Below are positions 32,719-42,041 of a stretch of 64,000 nucleotides of DNA, piece by piece. The notes beneath the pieces are model-generated. The model ran no database searches and was not told the DNA's origin. It saw only the letters and a program-made list of their open reading frames with translations. The stretch comes from Arthrobacter sp. H35-D1 (GTDB lineage Bacteria > Actinomycetota > Actinomycetes > Actinomycetales > Micrococcaceae), in assembly GCF_030063185.1 (NCBI RefSeq), contig NZ_JASISP010000021.1, positions 16,032-80,031 of the forward strand. The letters run 5' to 3'. Each line of letters opens with the position of its first letter. Position 1 is the first letter of the stretch. The position numbers were made by a program, and so were the translations under genes.

Positions 32719-34140
32719 ATGCAGCATTTTGATCTGGTCATCATCGGCACAGGCTCGGGAAATTCCATCCCCTCCCCCGAACTTGAGCACCTGAACATCG
32801 CCATCGTCGAGGACAATCTCTTCGGCGGGACGTGCCTGAACGTCGGCTGCATCCCCACTAAAATGTTTGTCCACCCGGCCGAGCTTGCCGATGCCACCCG
32901 CCAGGGCAGGGCGTTGGGCGTGGAATCGGAGCTCACGGCCGTTGATTGGCCGGGCATGCGTGAGCGAATCTTCTCGCGCATTGACGCAATTGAAGCGGGC
33001 GGGCGGGCCTACCGCCAGGGCCCCGAGTGTCCCAACGTGAGCGTTTTCTCCGGCCACGGCCGCTTCACCGGGCCCCGACAGCTGCGCGTTTCCTTGCACG
33101 ACGGCGGCACGGAGGTCCTGACGGCAGACCGCTTTGTGCTGGCGGCAGGCTCGCGCGCCGTCGTGCCCCCCATCGACGGACTGTGCGAGCCCGGGGAGAC
33201 GTTCCACGCCACCGACACGCTCCACACCTCCGACACCATCATGCGGATCGCGGAGTTGCCGAAGAGCATCGCCATCCTGGGCGGCGGATTCGTCGCAGCG
33301 GAGTTCGCGCACATCTTCGCCTCCTTTGGCACGCAGGTGACCCAGATTGTCAGGGGACCCGGGCTGCTGCGCCACCTGGACAGCGACGTTTCCGAACTCT
33401 TCACACAGCAGGCGGCCGCACGCTACGAACTGCTGCTGGAGACCCGGCTGACGCACGTCGCGGCGGACGGGGCCGGCGTCGTGCTTGGTCTTGAAGGGCC
33501 CCGGGGAACGGAATCGGTCACTGCGGAGCTGCTGCTGGTGGCGACGGGTCGCCAGCCCAACTCCGACACGTTGAACGTCGCGGCGGCCGGGATTGAGGTG
33601 GACAGCCAGGGGCGGGTGCTGGTCGATGAGTTCCAGCGCACCACCGCCGAGGGCGTTTTTGCCCTCGGCGACATCTCCAGCGCCCACCAGCTCAAGCACG
33701 TTGCCAACTACGAGGCGCGCGTGGTCCAACACAATCTCATCCATCCTGCTGCCATGATGGGCGCGGACCGGCGTTTCATTCCGGCGGCCGTCTTCAGCGA
33801 GCCGCAGATCGCTTCCGTGGGCCTGACGGAGGATGAAGCCGTCAGCCAAGGTGTCCCCTACGTCGCAAAAACCCAACTTTATGCCGACATTGCCGCCGGC
33901 TGGGCCCGAGAAGATGCCGGTCATTTCCTGAAGGTGCTGGCGGATCCTGCCACGGGCAAGCTGCTGGGCGCCCACGTGATTGGCCCCGACGCTGCCACCG
34001 TCATTCAGCCGCTGATCCACGCCATGTCCTTTGGCCAGCGTGCCCACGACGTGGCCCGGGGGCAGTACTGGATACACCCGGCGTTGAGCGAACTGGTGGA
34101 GAATGCGCTGCTGGGGTTGCCGGCCCCCACGGAACCTTAA
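32719..34140 (+). CDS. mtr: Mycothione reductase Mtr
   Basis: A 473-residue FAD/NAD(P)-linked disulfide reductase that reduces mycothiol disulfide. The FAD motif IIGTGSGN is at 8-15; the redox-active pair is Cys39/Cys44 in GGTCLNVGCIPTKM; the NADPH motif is ILGGGFVAAEFA; the catalytic His of the dimer interface is in QYWIHPALSE. Missing the GxGxxG of glutathione reductase and using GTGSGN is typical of Mtr. It starts 5 bases after the YihY stop, so the two are co-transcribed. It indicates the organism makes mycothiol. Confidence 0.92.
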   Translation: MQHFDLVIIGTGSGNSIPSPELEHLNIAIVEDNLFGGTCLNVGCIPTKMFVHPAELADATRQGRALGVESELTAVDWPGMRERIFSRIDAIEAGGRAYRQGPECPNVSVFSGHGRFTGPRQLRVSLHDGGTEVLTADRFVLAAGSRAVVPPIDGLCEPGETFHATDTLHTSDTIMRIAELPKSIAILGGGFVAAEFAHIFASFGTQVTQIVRGPGLLRHLDSDVSELFTQQAAARYELLLETRLTHVAADGAGVVLGLEGPRGTESVTAELLLVATGRQPNSDTLNVAAAGIEVDSQGRVLVDEFQRTTAEGVFALGDISSAHQLKHVANYEARVVQHNLIHPAAMMGADRRFIPAAVFSEPQIASVGLTEDEAVSQGVPYVAKTQLYADIAAGWAREDAGHFLKVLADPATGKLLGAHVIGPDAATVIQPLIHAMSFGQRAHDVARGQYWIHPALSELVENALLGLPAPTEP

Positions 34141-34242
34141 AAAACTTTTTCCATCCGATCCAATCCGAAACGGGCGGTGCTCCGAATCACAGTGCAGACG
34201 GACCCAACGACGGGCCGTCCTCACTGTTCAAGGAGAATTCCC

Positions 34243-35058
34243 GTGAATAAGAAATCAGCTCTACTCGTCGCACCGGTACTTGCACTGGCTGCCATGAGTT
34301 TTTCCGGCGGCGCCGCCATGGCGGCCGACACCGGCACCACCAGCTTTGAAGCAAACCTGGGAGCCGTCAACGGCAGCAACGCCACAGGGTCCGTCTGGAT
34401 CAACCTCACCGGCGACCAGGCCACCGTGACGGAGAACGTCAGCGGACTGGCAGCCACGTTCGACGGCAAGGCCTACCCGCACGTGCAGCACATCCACATT
34501 GAAGGTGCCGGCACCTGCCCCGCCCCTTCAGCGGACACCAGCGGCGACGGCGTCATCAGCACCACCGAGGGCGGACCTGCCTACGGCAAGATCGGCACCA
34601 CGCTCTCCACCAGCGGCGACACCAGCGACAAGGCTGCACTGGACCTTGCCGTTGGCGGCATGGGAGCAAGCTACAAGTACGAGCGCACGTTCACCATGAA
34701 CGCAGCCACCGTCGCCTCCCTGAAGGCAGGCAAGGCCGTAGTGGTTGTGCACGGCCTTGACCCGGCCACCCTGCCGGCTGCCGCACAGAAGGAAAAGAGC
34801 GAACTGGCTCCCACCCTCCCGCTGGCCGCCACCTCGCCTGCACTGTGTGGAACGCTGCTCGAGTCCCAGATGGCCGCCATGCCCGGCGGAGCACCCGGAA
34901 CCGGCGTGACAACGGCCGTTGCAGCCACCAACGCCTCCACCTCGCCCGGCGTTGCCTGGTTCGTGGGCGGCGGAGCCATTGTGCTTGCTGCCGGAGGCGC
35001 CTTGGCCCTGGGCCGCAAGAAGACCGTGGCCGCGCACAAGTCCACGGTTTCACAGTAG
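34243..35058 (+). CDS. Exported CHRD-like protein with C-terminal membrane anchor
   Basis: A 271-residue exported protein. An Sec signal peptide (KKSALLVAPVLALAAMSF, cleavage near AMAAD) leads into a CHRD-like domain (about 30-200) with the HVQHIHIEGAGTC segment. The C-terminus has a flexible Ala/Thr linker, a hydrophobic helix (WFVGGGAIVLAAGGALALG) and a short basic tail, i.e. a cell-wall- or membrane-anchored surface protein without a clear LPxTG. AAGGAG precedes the GTG start. First of three exported genes. Confidence 0.7.
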   Translation: MNKKSALLVAPVLALAAMSFSGGAAMAADTGTTSFEANLGAVNGSNATGSVWINLTGDQATVTENVSGLAATFDGKAYPHVQHIHIEGAGTCPAPSADTSGDGVISTTEGGPAYGKIGTTLSTSGDTSDKAALDLAVGGMGASYKYERTFTMNAATVASLKAGKAVVVVHGLDPATLPAAAQKEKSELAPTLPLAATSPALCGTLLESQMAAMPGGAPGTGVTTAVAATNASTSPGVAWFVGGGAIVLAAGGALALGRKKTVAAHKSTVSQ

Positions 35059-35074
35059 CGGCGGCGCATTCACC

Positions 35075-35812
35075 ATGATCGCCACCAGCAGTAGTCGCGG
35101 GCGTCGCAAGGCGCCCGCGGCTGCGGCACTGCTTCTGGCAACGCTCACCTTGGGCGTTGCCGGATGCGGGGCCCAAGCAACCGCCACCCCAGCCGCTCCG
35201 AGCCAAGTTTCCGCAGGGTCCAGTTCCGCAGCCCCCGCGAGTCCTTCAGCAACGACGCCGGGCACCGCCGGCACGCCGAGTGCCTCGGCTGCCCCGTCCC
35301 CAGCCCCCATCACCCAACCTCCGCCCGCGCCAGTCAAGGGACCGGTGCTTCCCGCTTCGGCACCCGTATCACTGAGCATCCCGGACATCGGCATCACGAC
35401 GCCCCTCATGAAACTGGGACGCGATGCCAAGGGCGAGGCGGAAGTGCCCCCCGGGGAAGCAGGCTCCCCCGCCGGCTGGTACAAGTATTCGCCAACTCCC
35501 GGAGAACAAGGTCCCTCCGTTATTTTGGGGCACGTGAACACCACCACCATCGCCGAAGGCGTGTTTTACCGGCTCCATGAACTGAAACCAGGCGAACAAT
35601 TCACTGTCGACAGGGCGGACGGAAGCAAACTCGATTTCGCGGTTGACCGCACCGAGATCTTCCAAAAGGCCGCCTTCCCCACCGTCGCCGTCTACGGCAA
35701 CACCGACAGGGCCGAGATTCGCCTCATCACCTGTGGCGGCTATGACCCCAGCACCGGGGAATTCGTGGAGAACACGGTGGTCTACGGACACTTGCTCTCC
35801 AGCACCAAGTAG
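35075..35812 (+). CDS. Class F sortase lipoprotein
   Basis: A 245-residue class F sortase. The signal peptide ends in VAGC with lipid-modified Cys31, then an Ala/Pro/Ser-rich linker to about 90, then the sortase domain starting at VSLSIPDIGITTPL. Catalytic His153 lies in ILGHVNT and Cys220 in LITCGG, with Arg expected near AEIRLI. Class F enzymes are common in Actinobacteria, with few known substrates. It follows the CHRD-like gene by 16 bases and precedes the cupredoxin-like lipoprotein. Confidence 0.85.
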   Translation: MIATSSSRGRRKAPAAAALLLATLTLGVAGCGAQATATPAAPSQVSAGSSSAAPASPSATTPGTAGTPSASAAPSPAPITQPPPAPVKGPVLPASAPVSLSIPDIGITTPLMKLGRDAKGEAEVPPGEAGSPAGWYKYSPTPGEQGPSVILGHVNTTTIAEGVFYRLHELKPGEQFTVDRADGSKLDFAVDRTEIFQKAAFPTVAVYGNTDRAEIRLITCGGYDPSTGEFVENTVVYGHLLSSTK

Positions 35813-35888
35813 TCGCGCACGAAACCGGCACCATCCGCCCACCCATGGGCACCGGCCACGCATATCTCACGCTTCGGATTGGAACATC

Positions 35889-36722
35889 ATGAACTCGAAA
35901 CTCAGCCTTTCCGCTGCTGTGGCAGTGGCTGCAGCCTTGGCCCTGGGCGGATGTTCCGCCGGAACCGGCGAGCACGCCGGAATGGACCACGCCGCTCCTG
36001 TGGCGCAATCCGAGGCGGGTGGGCACACCGACTCCTCGATGGCCTCAATGATCCACATTCAGGATGGCAAGTTCATCGACCCCCAGCCGCTGGAGGCCGG
36101 TTCAAAGGTGAGCGTCATGAACATGAACGGCACTGCCGCCACCGTGGTCTCGGATGAGCCGGGCAAATTCTCCGCCACCGTCCAAGCCGGTGGCATTGCG
36201 GTGTTTACCGCCCCGTCCACGCCCGGCAGCTACCGCTATCACAGCGCTGCAGGCGACATGCAGGGAGTTTTGACAGTGCTGGGCGACACCGCTCCCGAAG
36301 CGGCGAAAATGGTCTGTGAAGACCAAGCGAAGAACGCGGTCAAGGACATCCTGGCGCTTCCCGCCCTGCCAAAGCCTGTCTCCGAATGGGACGGCACAAC
36401 TTATGTGTGCACCTATCCGTTGGCGGCAGGAGACTTCGTCATGAGCGTGACGGTGGCGGACACACCCGAGCAGGCGAACACAGCAACACAAAAGCTGGCA
36501 GCCTCCCTCGATGCGCCTCCCATTGAGGGTTTGGCCAATCTCGGATTGCCCGGTTACCAGTCGAAAGCGGGAAACGTCATCTTTGCCAAGGACAACATGA
36601 CATTGCACGTCGACGCCACGGCATTGCCGGCCACTGTGGGGCCACACAACGTGGCACCTGCAAGCTTCGCCTACGAAATGTCCACCACCATCCTCGGCTG
36701 CTGGACAGCACACCATTCATAG
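35889..36722 (+). CDS. Cupredoxin-like lipoprotein
   Basis: A 277-residue lipoprotein: signal peptide with lipobox LGGC near 19-22, then a linker, then a plastocyanin/cupredoxin-like half (IHIQDGKFIDPQPLEAGSKV through GSYRYHSAAGDMQGVLTV) with candidate His and Met ligands, then a second domain of about 150 residues with several Cys (MVCEDQAKN, TYVCTYPLA, ILGCWT). The Met/His-rich stretch after the lipid Cys (EHAGMDHAA) suggests metal, probably copper. Third of three exported genes. Role unknown. Confidence 0.6.
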   Translation: MNSKLSLSAAVAVAAALALGGCSAGTGEHAGMDHAAPVAQSEAGGHTDSSMASMIHIQDGKFIDPQPLEAGSKVSVMNMNGTAATVVSDEPGKFSATVQAGGIAVFTAPSTPGSYRYHSAAGDMQGVLTVLGDTAPEAAKMVCEDQAKNAVKDILALPALPKPVSEWDGTTYVCTYPLAAGDFVMSVTVADTPEQANTATQKLAASLDAPPIEGLANLGLPGYQSKAGNVIFAKDNMTLHVDATALPATVGPHNVAPASFAYEMSTTILGCWTAHHS

Positions 36723-36769
36723 GACATGCCGCAACGAGCCGCTGTCGGCTCATTGCTGGCCAGCGGGTC

Positions 36770-37231
36770 TCAGGCGCGACCGCCGGGGGGACCAACAAAG
36801 AGCATGGTGGCCATGATGCCGCCAACGAACACCACAAACACCACGCTCAAGAGCACCGGGCGGTTCAGCATCCAGCGCAGGGTCTCGTCCACCCAATGCC
36901 CGTCGCGGGCGTGGCCGGTGGCCGTGGTGCGCCAACCGCCGTCGAGCCTTTCCTTCCTTTCCAGCCACCTGTCAAAGGGGATGGTCAGGTATGGCACGAA
37001 GGCGGTCGCTGCGGCACCCACGATCAACTTCGTGGGCCAGCGCTGGTTCAAGCCGATGAGGACAGCCGTTGTGACATAGGCGATGAACACCAGCCCGTGG
37101 GCAAAGCCACCCACGCTGACGGGCCAGTCGCCGAGCTTCAGCGCATATTTCATGATCATGCCGGCGATCAGCAGCGTCCAAGTGACGGCTTCGGCGATGG
37201 CTATGGTGCGGTAAAAAGTGCGGGGGGTCAT
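36770..37231 (-). CDS. DUF3817 membrane protein
   Basis: A 153-residue integral membrane protein with four hydrophobic helices, the DUF3817 layout: RTIAIAEAVTWTLLIAGMI, FAHGLVFIAYVTTAVL, KLIVGAAATAFVPYLTIP and, after a hydrophilic loop, LLSVVFVVFVGGIMATMLF. The WTLLIAGMIMKY segment is characteristic. Function unknown. ATG 37231 is chosen over an in-frame start at 37291. Convergent with the cupredoxin gene. Confidence 0.85.
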   Translation of the reverse strand: MTPRTFYRTIAIAEAVTWTLLIAGMIMKYALKLGDWPVSVGGFAHGLVFIAYVTTAVLIGLNQRWPTKLIVGAAATAFVPYLTIPFDRWLERKERLDGGWRTTATGHARDGHWVDETLRWMLNRPVLLSVVFVVFVGGIMATMLFVGPPGGRA

Positions 37232-37308
37232 GGGCTGACGGCAGTCCTTGCATAGTTGGATGAAGCTGGTTGACGGAAGCTCTGTTGGCACAAAAGGCCA
37301 TGCACAGG

Positions 37309-38232
37309 TTAGCTGGCCTTGCTGGGAGCATCCTCCAGACCCAGCCGGATGCGTCTGGTGCGCGCCGACGCTTCACTGGGCAGGGGTGTTCCCAAACTCC
37401 ACCCCACCACGGCCAGCACGGCCTTGGTGGGCAGCACCACCGGCAGCGGGAACGGTCCCAGCCGCGGGGTGCCCAGCTTTAGCAGCCTGCGGTAGTGCGT
37501 CGGCAACGATGCCACTGCGGCGGCAAACAATATGCGGTAGCCAAGCTGCTGCGAGCGCGGCAGCGGCGGGTTCTTGATGAACGCCACCGCCTCGGCAACT
37601 CGTTCGTCATGGCGCAGCTCGCGGGTGAAGGCGGCAAGCTGTTCGTTGAGTTCGGCGATGGTGACAGGCGGGTTGTCCACCTGCATGAGTGCCCCGGCCA
37701 CGGCCCAGTCGGCAACGTAGGCGTCCGGCCCGCCGGGGATGGGAGCGCCGTAGGCTTCGTGGGTTGCCAGGAACGCCTGGGTGAAGGCCAAATGGATCCA
37801 GCGCAGCAGATCGGGGTCGTTGGCCGTGTAGGGGCGTTCCTCACCGCTGTTGGTAGTGTAGCTGCCGCGAATGTGCTCATGGATGCCCAGCACCTTCGCC
37901 GAGGCCTGCCGTGCGGCGGCAGTGTCGCCGTAGCTGATGGTGAAGATCCACCGAATGGTTCCTGCCAACCTGCCCAACGGGTCGCTTTGGTAGCTTGAGT
38001 GGTCGTGAACTCCGGCGAGCGCGCCCGGGTGGAGGGCCTGAATGAGCAGGGACTGGATCCCGGCCACGAGTGTCGTCATTGACCCGTGCACCGCCCAAGC
38101 CGCCGAGTCGGGCCCAAAGTAGCCTCCGTCGTCGCCCTTTTCCAGCTCAAGTTCCCATTGCGGAATGGCGGGGGCGTTGTTGCTGAATGTGCCACGCAGT
38201 TCCCTGCGCCACCGGATGAGAACGTTTTCCAT
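37309..38232 (-). CDS. MpaB-family (DUF2236) oxygenase-like protein
   Basis: A 307-residue protein of the ER-bound oxygenase MpaB/DUF2236 family, which includes latex-clearing rubber oxygenase-like heme proteins. Markers: the front segment IQSLLIQALHPGALAGVHDH with two His candidates for the heme or metal site, IRWIFTISYGDTAAARQ, RPYTANDPDLLRWIHLAFTQ and AYGAPIP. Substrate is not predictable. ATG 38232 has AGGGAGAG upstream. It lies upstream of DUF3817 in the same direction, 77 bases away. Confidence 0.85.
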   Translation of the reverse strand: MENVLIRWRRELRGTFSNNAPAIPQWELELEKGDDGGYFGPDSAAWAVHGSMTTLVAGIQSLLIQALHPGALAGVHDHSSYQSDPLGRLAGTIRWIFTISYGDTAAARQASAKVLGIHEHIRGSYTTNSGEERPYTANDPDLLRWIHLAFTQAFLATHEAYGAPIPGGPDAYVADWAVAGALMQVDNPPVTIAELNEQLAAFTRELRHDERVAEAVAFIKNPPLPRSQQLGYRILFAAAVASLPTHYRRLLKLGTPRLGPFPLPVVLPTKAVLAVVGWSLGTPLPSEASARTRRIRLGLEDAPSKAS

Positions 38233-38389
38233 GCCTTTAGTCTCTCCCTTTCCCGGCGTGTTTGCATCCGCTCCTTTCCGTCCTGCCTTGGACCGGGACG
38301 GACGCATGACAAAGCAGCGTCGAAGGACCACAATGAAAGTGAGGCCGCGTGGCGCTCGAAAGCTGGGCGGCAGAAAAGAGAGTCAAGCC

Positions 38390-38560
38390 ATGCCCAACTC
38401 ATCAGCACCCGGCGAAAAGCACGCAGGCACTTCTGCACACGACGACACCGCCCCTCGCGTGCACAGCGAAACTCCCGCTGAAGGAAGCGACGGGCAGGAC
38501 ATGTCTGAGATCCGTACACATGCCCAAGACGCCGCCGAGGGACCGGACGACGACAACTGA
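38390..38560 (+). CDS. Small hydrophilic hypothetical protein
   Basis: A possible 56-residue protein (MPNSSAPGEKHAGTSAHDDT onward) rich in Asp, Glu, His and Ala, so likely disordered and acidic. AAGAGAG lies upstream. The frame can be extended to 38307 (MTKQRRRTT). No domain is recognised. It fills the gap between the MpaB-like and monooxygenase genes; coding status uncertain. Confidence 0.4.
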   Translation: MPNSSAPGEKHAGTSAHDDTAPRVHSETPAEGSDGQDMSEIRTHAQDAAEGPDDDN

Positions 38561-38569
38561 TCCCCCGTT

Positions 38570-39685
38570 CTAGAGTCGGTGTGCGTCCTGTGGACGCAGC
38601 CGCTTCCGCTCCCGCTTGGCAATGCTGTGCGCCACCATTGCCGCGTCCCTCCCCACCCCTCCCAGCAGTGCCGAAGTCAGCCCGTATTGGAAGGGCAGTC
38701 CCACAAAATACAGTCCGGGCAGCGTGCAAACTTCTCCGTGGTTGGTGACCGGCCAACCCCTGGCGTCCACCGGCAGGCCCTCGATCCACCCATAGCCCGG
38801 CTGGTAGCCGGTGGCCCACAGGACAGTTGAGACGGCAAGGGCCGGTTCATGGGGGAAGGTAGGTTCTCCGGCTTCATCCACGTCCTCAAAACGCGGCAGG
38901 CACCTGACTCCAGCTCCCAAGGCGTCCTCAATGGAGACCGAAATCAAGGGTCCTCCTTGCGCGGTGAAATCCTTGGCGACTTTCCGGCCCAGGGGCGTGC
39001 TGCGGGTGAGCACCTTGTCGATGAACTGCCAGTACGGGCCCCCGGCATACCGCAATACTGCGTCGGGGATGTGAAAAGGCACCCGTCCGGCCAGCCACAC
39101 TTGGCGGTGTTGAGCCAGTTCCACGGCAATTTGAAGGCCCGAAGTGCCCGCACCAACCACCAGGACACCGCCTACGGGCAGTTGCGCCGCATTCCTGTAC
39201 CGGCTGCTGTGCAGTTGGAGAATTGACGGGGAAATTTTAGCGGCGAGGTCCGGGACAAAGGGCACCGACGTGGCGCCGGTGGCAATGACGACGTTGCTGG
39301 CGGCCAAATCGCCCTCAGTGGTTTCGAGCGTCCACCCCTTCCCCTCGGGACCGCGATCAGTCTCGCCAGCCAAGTGAATACCGGTCACGCAAACTCCGGT
39401 TGTGACAGGCAGTTGAGCCGCGTAACTCTCCAAGTAGGAGACCACTTGGTCCTTCGTGGGCAGGCCTCGCGAGGATCCCGGAAACTCCATGCCTGGAAGC
39501 GAACAGCGCAGGCCCGGAGTGAAAAGCCGCAGTGAATCCCAGCGGCCCCGCCAGCTGTTCCCTGGCGACTCTCCCGCTTCAAGGACCCGGCAGGGAACAT
39601 CCTTGTCTTGCAGGCAAAAAGCTGCGGACAGCCCGGCCTGCCCTGCACCAATAATGATGGTCTCACCGAACGCCTGTCCAGCCAT
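38570..39685 (-). CDS. Flavin-containing monooxygenase-like oxidoreductase
   Basis: A 371-residue FAD/NAD(P)-dependent enzyme. The FAD motif is IIIGAGQAGLSAAF (about 10-23); the FMO-like identity segment is WRGRWDSLRLFTP; the NADPH motif is VLVVGAGTSGLQIAVE; and the ATGY segment (LWATGYQPGYGW) is present. Relatives oxidise small nucleophiles or act as YUCCA/CzcO-like proteins. TTGGAGGC precedes the ATG. Divergent from a TetR gene, which probably controls it. Confidence 0.88.
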   Translation of the reverse strand: MAGQAFGETIIIGAGQAGLSAAFCLQDKDVPCRVLEAGESPGNSWRGRWDSLRLFTPGLRCSLPGMEFPGSSRGLPTKDQVVSYLESYAAQLPVTTGVCVTGIHLAGETDRGPEGKGWTLETTEGDLAASNVVIATGATSVPFVPDLAAKISPSILQLHSSRYRNAAQLPVGGVLVVGAGTSGLQIAVELAQHRQVWLAGRVPFHIPDAVLRYAGGPYWQFIDKVLTRSTPLGRKVAKDFTAQGGPLISVSIEDALGAGVRCLPRFEDVDEAGEPTFPHEPALAVSTVLWATGYQPGYGWIEGLPVDARGWPVTNHGEVCTLPGLYFVGLPFQYGLTSALLGGVGRDAAMVAHSIAKRERKRLRPQDAHRL

Positions 39686-39762
39686 GATGCGCCTCCAAGA
39701 AGCTGCCGTGGAACTATTTCATTAGTATGCGCTTCTAGTCAGTGGAATGCTATTCTTTTCTT

Positions 39763-40398
39763 ATGTTTGAAACAATGGACAACCCGGTACCACGCGGCCG
39801 GCGCCGGATCCAGTCGGTTCAGACCCGCGAGCTGATCGTGGCCACTGCCGGAGAGCTCTTTCTTGCCAACGGTTACACGGCCACCTCCATCGAAGCGATA
39901 GCGACCCAAGCGGGCGTCGCCATTCAAACGATCTACAACTCCGTGGGGAACAAGCCCGCGCTGCTGTCAGCCGTACTGGACGCGGCGGTGGCCGGCCCGC
40001 ACTCACCGTCAACCGTTCTGGAATTCATGAGGGAGCGAGTGGCCCTGGCCACGGACGTCCCGGGGGTAGTCGGAGTGCTGGCCGACTGGTTTGCCGAAGG
40101 AATGCCGCGCAGCCACGCGGTCTTCACCGCCATCAGCCAGGCCGCCGCCGTCGACCCTGCCGTTGCCGCGTTGCGCGGATCGCGCGCAGTGCAACGGTTA
40201 AGCAACTACCGCCAAGCCGCAGCCGCCATTCGCCAACGCGGAGGGCTGGCGAATGGAATGAGCGACGACGACGCTGCCGCCGTCATTTTCACGCTGGGAC
40301 ACCCCGACAGCTACGCCACGCTGGTGGCAAATTTCGGCTGGAGCCTCCCCCGCTATCGGGACTGGATTTACACCTCGATGCTGAGCGCCTTGTCCTAG
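39763..40398 (+). CDS. TetR-family regulator
   Basis: A 211-residue TetR regulator with HTH QTRELIVATAGELFLANGYT, then ATSIEAIATQAGVAIQTIYN. The C-terminal half is a helical ligand domain. I place the start at ATG 39763 because TATTCT (39751-39756) ends 6 nt before it; the in-frame ATG 39742 has no such support. It is divergent from the flavin monooxygenase across 77 bases, a common repressor/enzyme arrangement. Confidence 0.9.
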   Translation: MFETMDNPVPRGRRRIQSVQTRELIVATAGELFLANGYTATSIEAIATQAGVAIQTIYNSVGNKPALLSAVLDAAVAGPHSPSTVLEFMRERVALATDVPGVVGVLADWFAEGMPRSHAVFTAISQAAAVDPAVAALRGSRAVQRLSNYRQAAAAIRQRGGLANGMSDDDAAAVIFTLGHPDSYATLVANFGWSLPRYRDWIYTSMLSALS

Positions 40399-40518
40399 CC
40401 CGACGTTGCCCCAGCCTTGGCATCAGTGGCGCTCAAATGTCGGAGGGATCGGACGACGACAGCTGATCCCCTTCCCCGCGCCAGCTGTGGCGTACAGGAG
40501 CCCGCTCCGCCGTCGGCC

Positions 40519-41019
40519 TCAACCGTGCCGCCACGGGTGGGCGTCGACACGCGGCACCGCCAACACCGGCAGGTGCTGTGTAGCCAGCAGTTTGCGCACC
40601 ACGGATCCGGCCAAAACCTCGTTGACGCCGGCCAGCAGGCCCGGATGGCGGGCACCCACCACGATGGCTGCTGCCGAGACGGCCTGCGCCAGCCGGCCCA
40701 GTGCCGACGCAGGATCACCGCCGAGTACTTGGAGACGGCAGCGAAGCCCGCGCCCTTCCGCTGCCGCAACGAAAAGCGGACGCAGCTCACGTAGCGCTGA
40801 GGCAGCCTCGTCGTCGGGATCCAGCGCATGCTCCATCGACTGGTCCAAGACGTTGCCGCGGGGATCCCACTCGATGAGGTAGCTGCCTGGATCAACGTAG
40901 GCGCCAACCAGTTCGGCCCCTGTGGCTGCGGCCAGGTCGGCTGCGCACGCCAACACTGCCGGGTCCTGCCCGGGCTGCAATCCCACCACCACCGCTCCGC
41001 CGGAAAATCCATGTTCCAT
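40519..41019 (-). CDS. Universal stress protein (UspA family)
   Basis: A 166-residue Usp-fold protein: the first strand is AVVVGLQPGQDPAVLACAAD, and the ATP-binding-type loop is IVVGARHPGLLAGVNEVLAG followed by SVVRKLLATQHLPVLAV. The G-x2-G-x9-G-(S/T) pattern appears as G-ARH-P-G with GSV, close to the ATP-binding form. Cytoplasmic stress or dormancy protein. It stands alone. Confidence 0.88.
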   Translation of the reverse strand: MEHGFSGGAVVVGLQPGQDPAVLACAADLAAATGAELVGAYVDPGSYLIEWDPRGNVLDQSMEHALDPDDEAASALRELRPLFVAAAEGRGLRCRLQVLGGDPASALGRLAQAVSAAAIVVGARHPGLLAGVNEVLAGSVVRKLLATQHLPVLAVPRVDAHPWRHG

Positions 41020-41141
41020 CGTGTGCTCATTCCGTTAGAGTCCATCCCCAACCTGCAGGCCGTTCCACCATTTTCCGTCACGAACAGCCAAAGCGAAAGG
41101 GCGGCCCACCCCTGTGCCTGCAGCCGATCCCAACGCCCTTG

Positions 41142-41939
41142 TCAACGCCCGTCCCTCGGTTCAAGCCGGCCGGTGACAACAGTGCTGTCCAATGCGTCGC
41201 TGTGCGCGATGGAGGCGGTGAATCCGCGGGCGTTCAGGAGGGCGGCACTGGAGTCTGCTTGGCGGGCACTGCTTTCAAAAAGCAGCAGCCCCTCCGAATG
41301 CAGCCACAGCGGTGCTTGTGCGGCGATGCTCCGCTGCAGCGCAAGGCCGTCTTCCCCGCCGTCAAGCGCCGCGGCGGGCTCGTGCACCCTCGCTTCACGC
41401 GGCATGAACCTGATGTCGTCGGTGGGAACGTACGGGGCGTTGGCCACAATCACATCAAAGCTGCCGCGCAACCTCTCGGGGACTGGCTCAAATAAATCCC
41501 CGCAATAAACTTCCCCATTGAATGCAGCAATGTTCTTGGTTGCGCATGCCAAGGCCACGGGGTCCACGTCCGCCGCATGAAGTTCACAGCCGGGCAGCTC
41601 GCGGGCCAGTGCGGCACCGACGGCTCCGCTGCCGCAGCACAGGTCCAAGATTTTCAGCGGGCGACCCCGCTGGATCCTGCCTGCAAGTCCGGCCAGTGCT
41701 TGGCCAACAAGGAACTCGCTGCGGCGGCGGGGCACAAAAACCCCTGGCGCCACCACCACGCGCAGTCCGCAAAATTCGGCCCACCCCACAAGGTGTTCCA
41801 GCGGGCATCCGTCCACTCGCAGTGCCAGCATCCTGGCCAGATCCGCCCTTGACCCGGCGGCATCCAGCAGGATGTGGGCCTCTTCCACGGCGTAGACACA
41901 CCCTGCCGCACGAAGGGCGGCAACCAGTGCTGCGGCCAT
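41142..41939 (-). CDS. HemK/PrmC-like N5-glutamine methyltransferase
   Basis: A 265-residue protein close to the putative protein N5-glutamine methyltransferases. It has the PrmC-type N-terminal helical domain (RAAGCVYAVEEAHILLDAAG), the FVPRRRSEFLV segment, SAM motif I LDLCCGSGAVG and, in place of the catalytic NPPY, the NAPY form (VIVANAPYVPTDD). Canonical PrmC methylates release factors at NPPY; the variant argues for a paralogue. Start ATG 41939 is chosen; ATG 41993 is possible. Divergent from the alkylation repair gene. Confidence 0.8.
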   Translation of the reverse strand: MAAALVAALRAAGCVYAVEEAHILLDAAGSRADLARMLALRVDGCPLEHLVGWAEFCGLRVVVAPGVFVPRRRSEFLVGQALAGLAGRIQRGRPLKILDLCCGSGAVGAALARELPGCELHAADVDPVALACATKNIAAFNGEVYCGDLFEPVPERLRGSFDVIVANAPYVPTDDIRFMPREARVHEPAAALDGGEDGLALQRSIAAQAPLWLHSEGLLLFESSARQADSSAALLNARGFTASIAHSDALDSTVVTGRLEPRDGR

Positions 41940-42041
41940 GGGCTCATCGCGGGGCTGCCGCTTGCCGTGTTTTATGCCAACCACATGCTCCATACCAACC
42001 ACATGGTAGTCCCCGCCACCCTGCGCAGCTACGCTTTTGCC

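Noticed and set aside
32710..34224. 504-codon open frame on the minus strand
   Set aside because: Exactly antisense to mycothione reductase; a consequence of high-GC codon usage.
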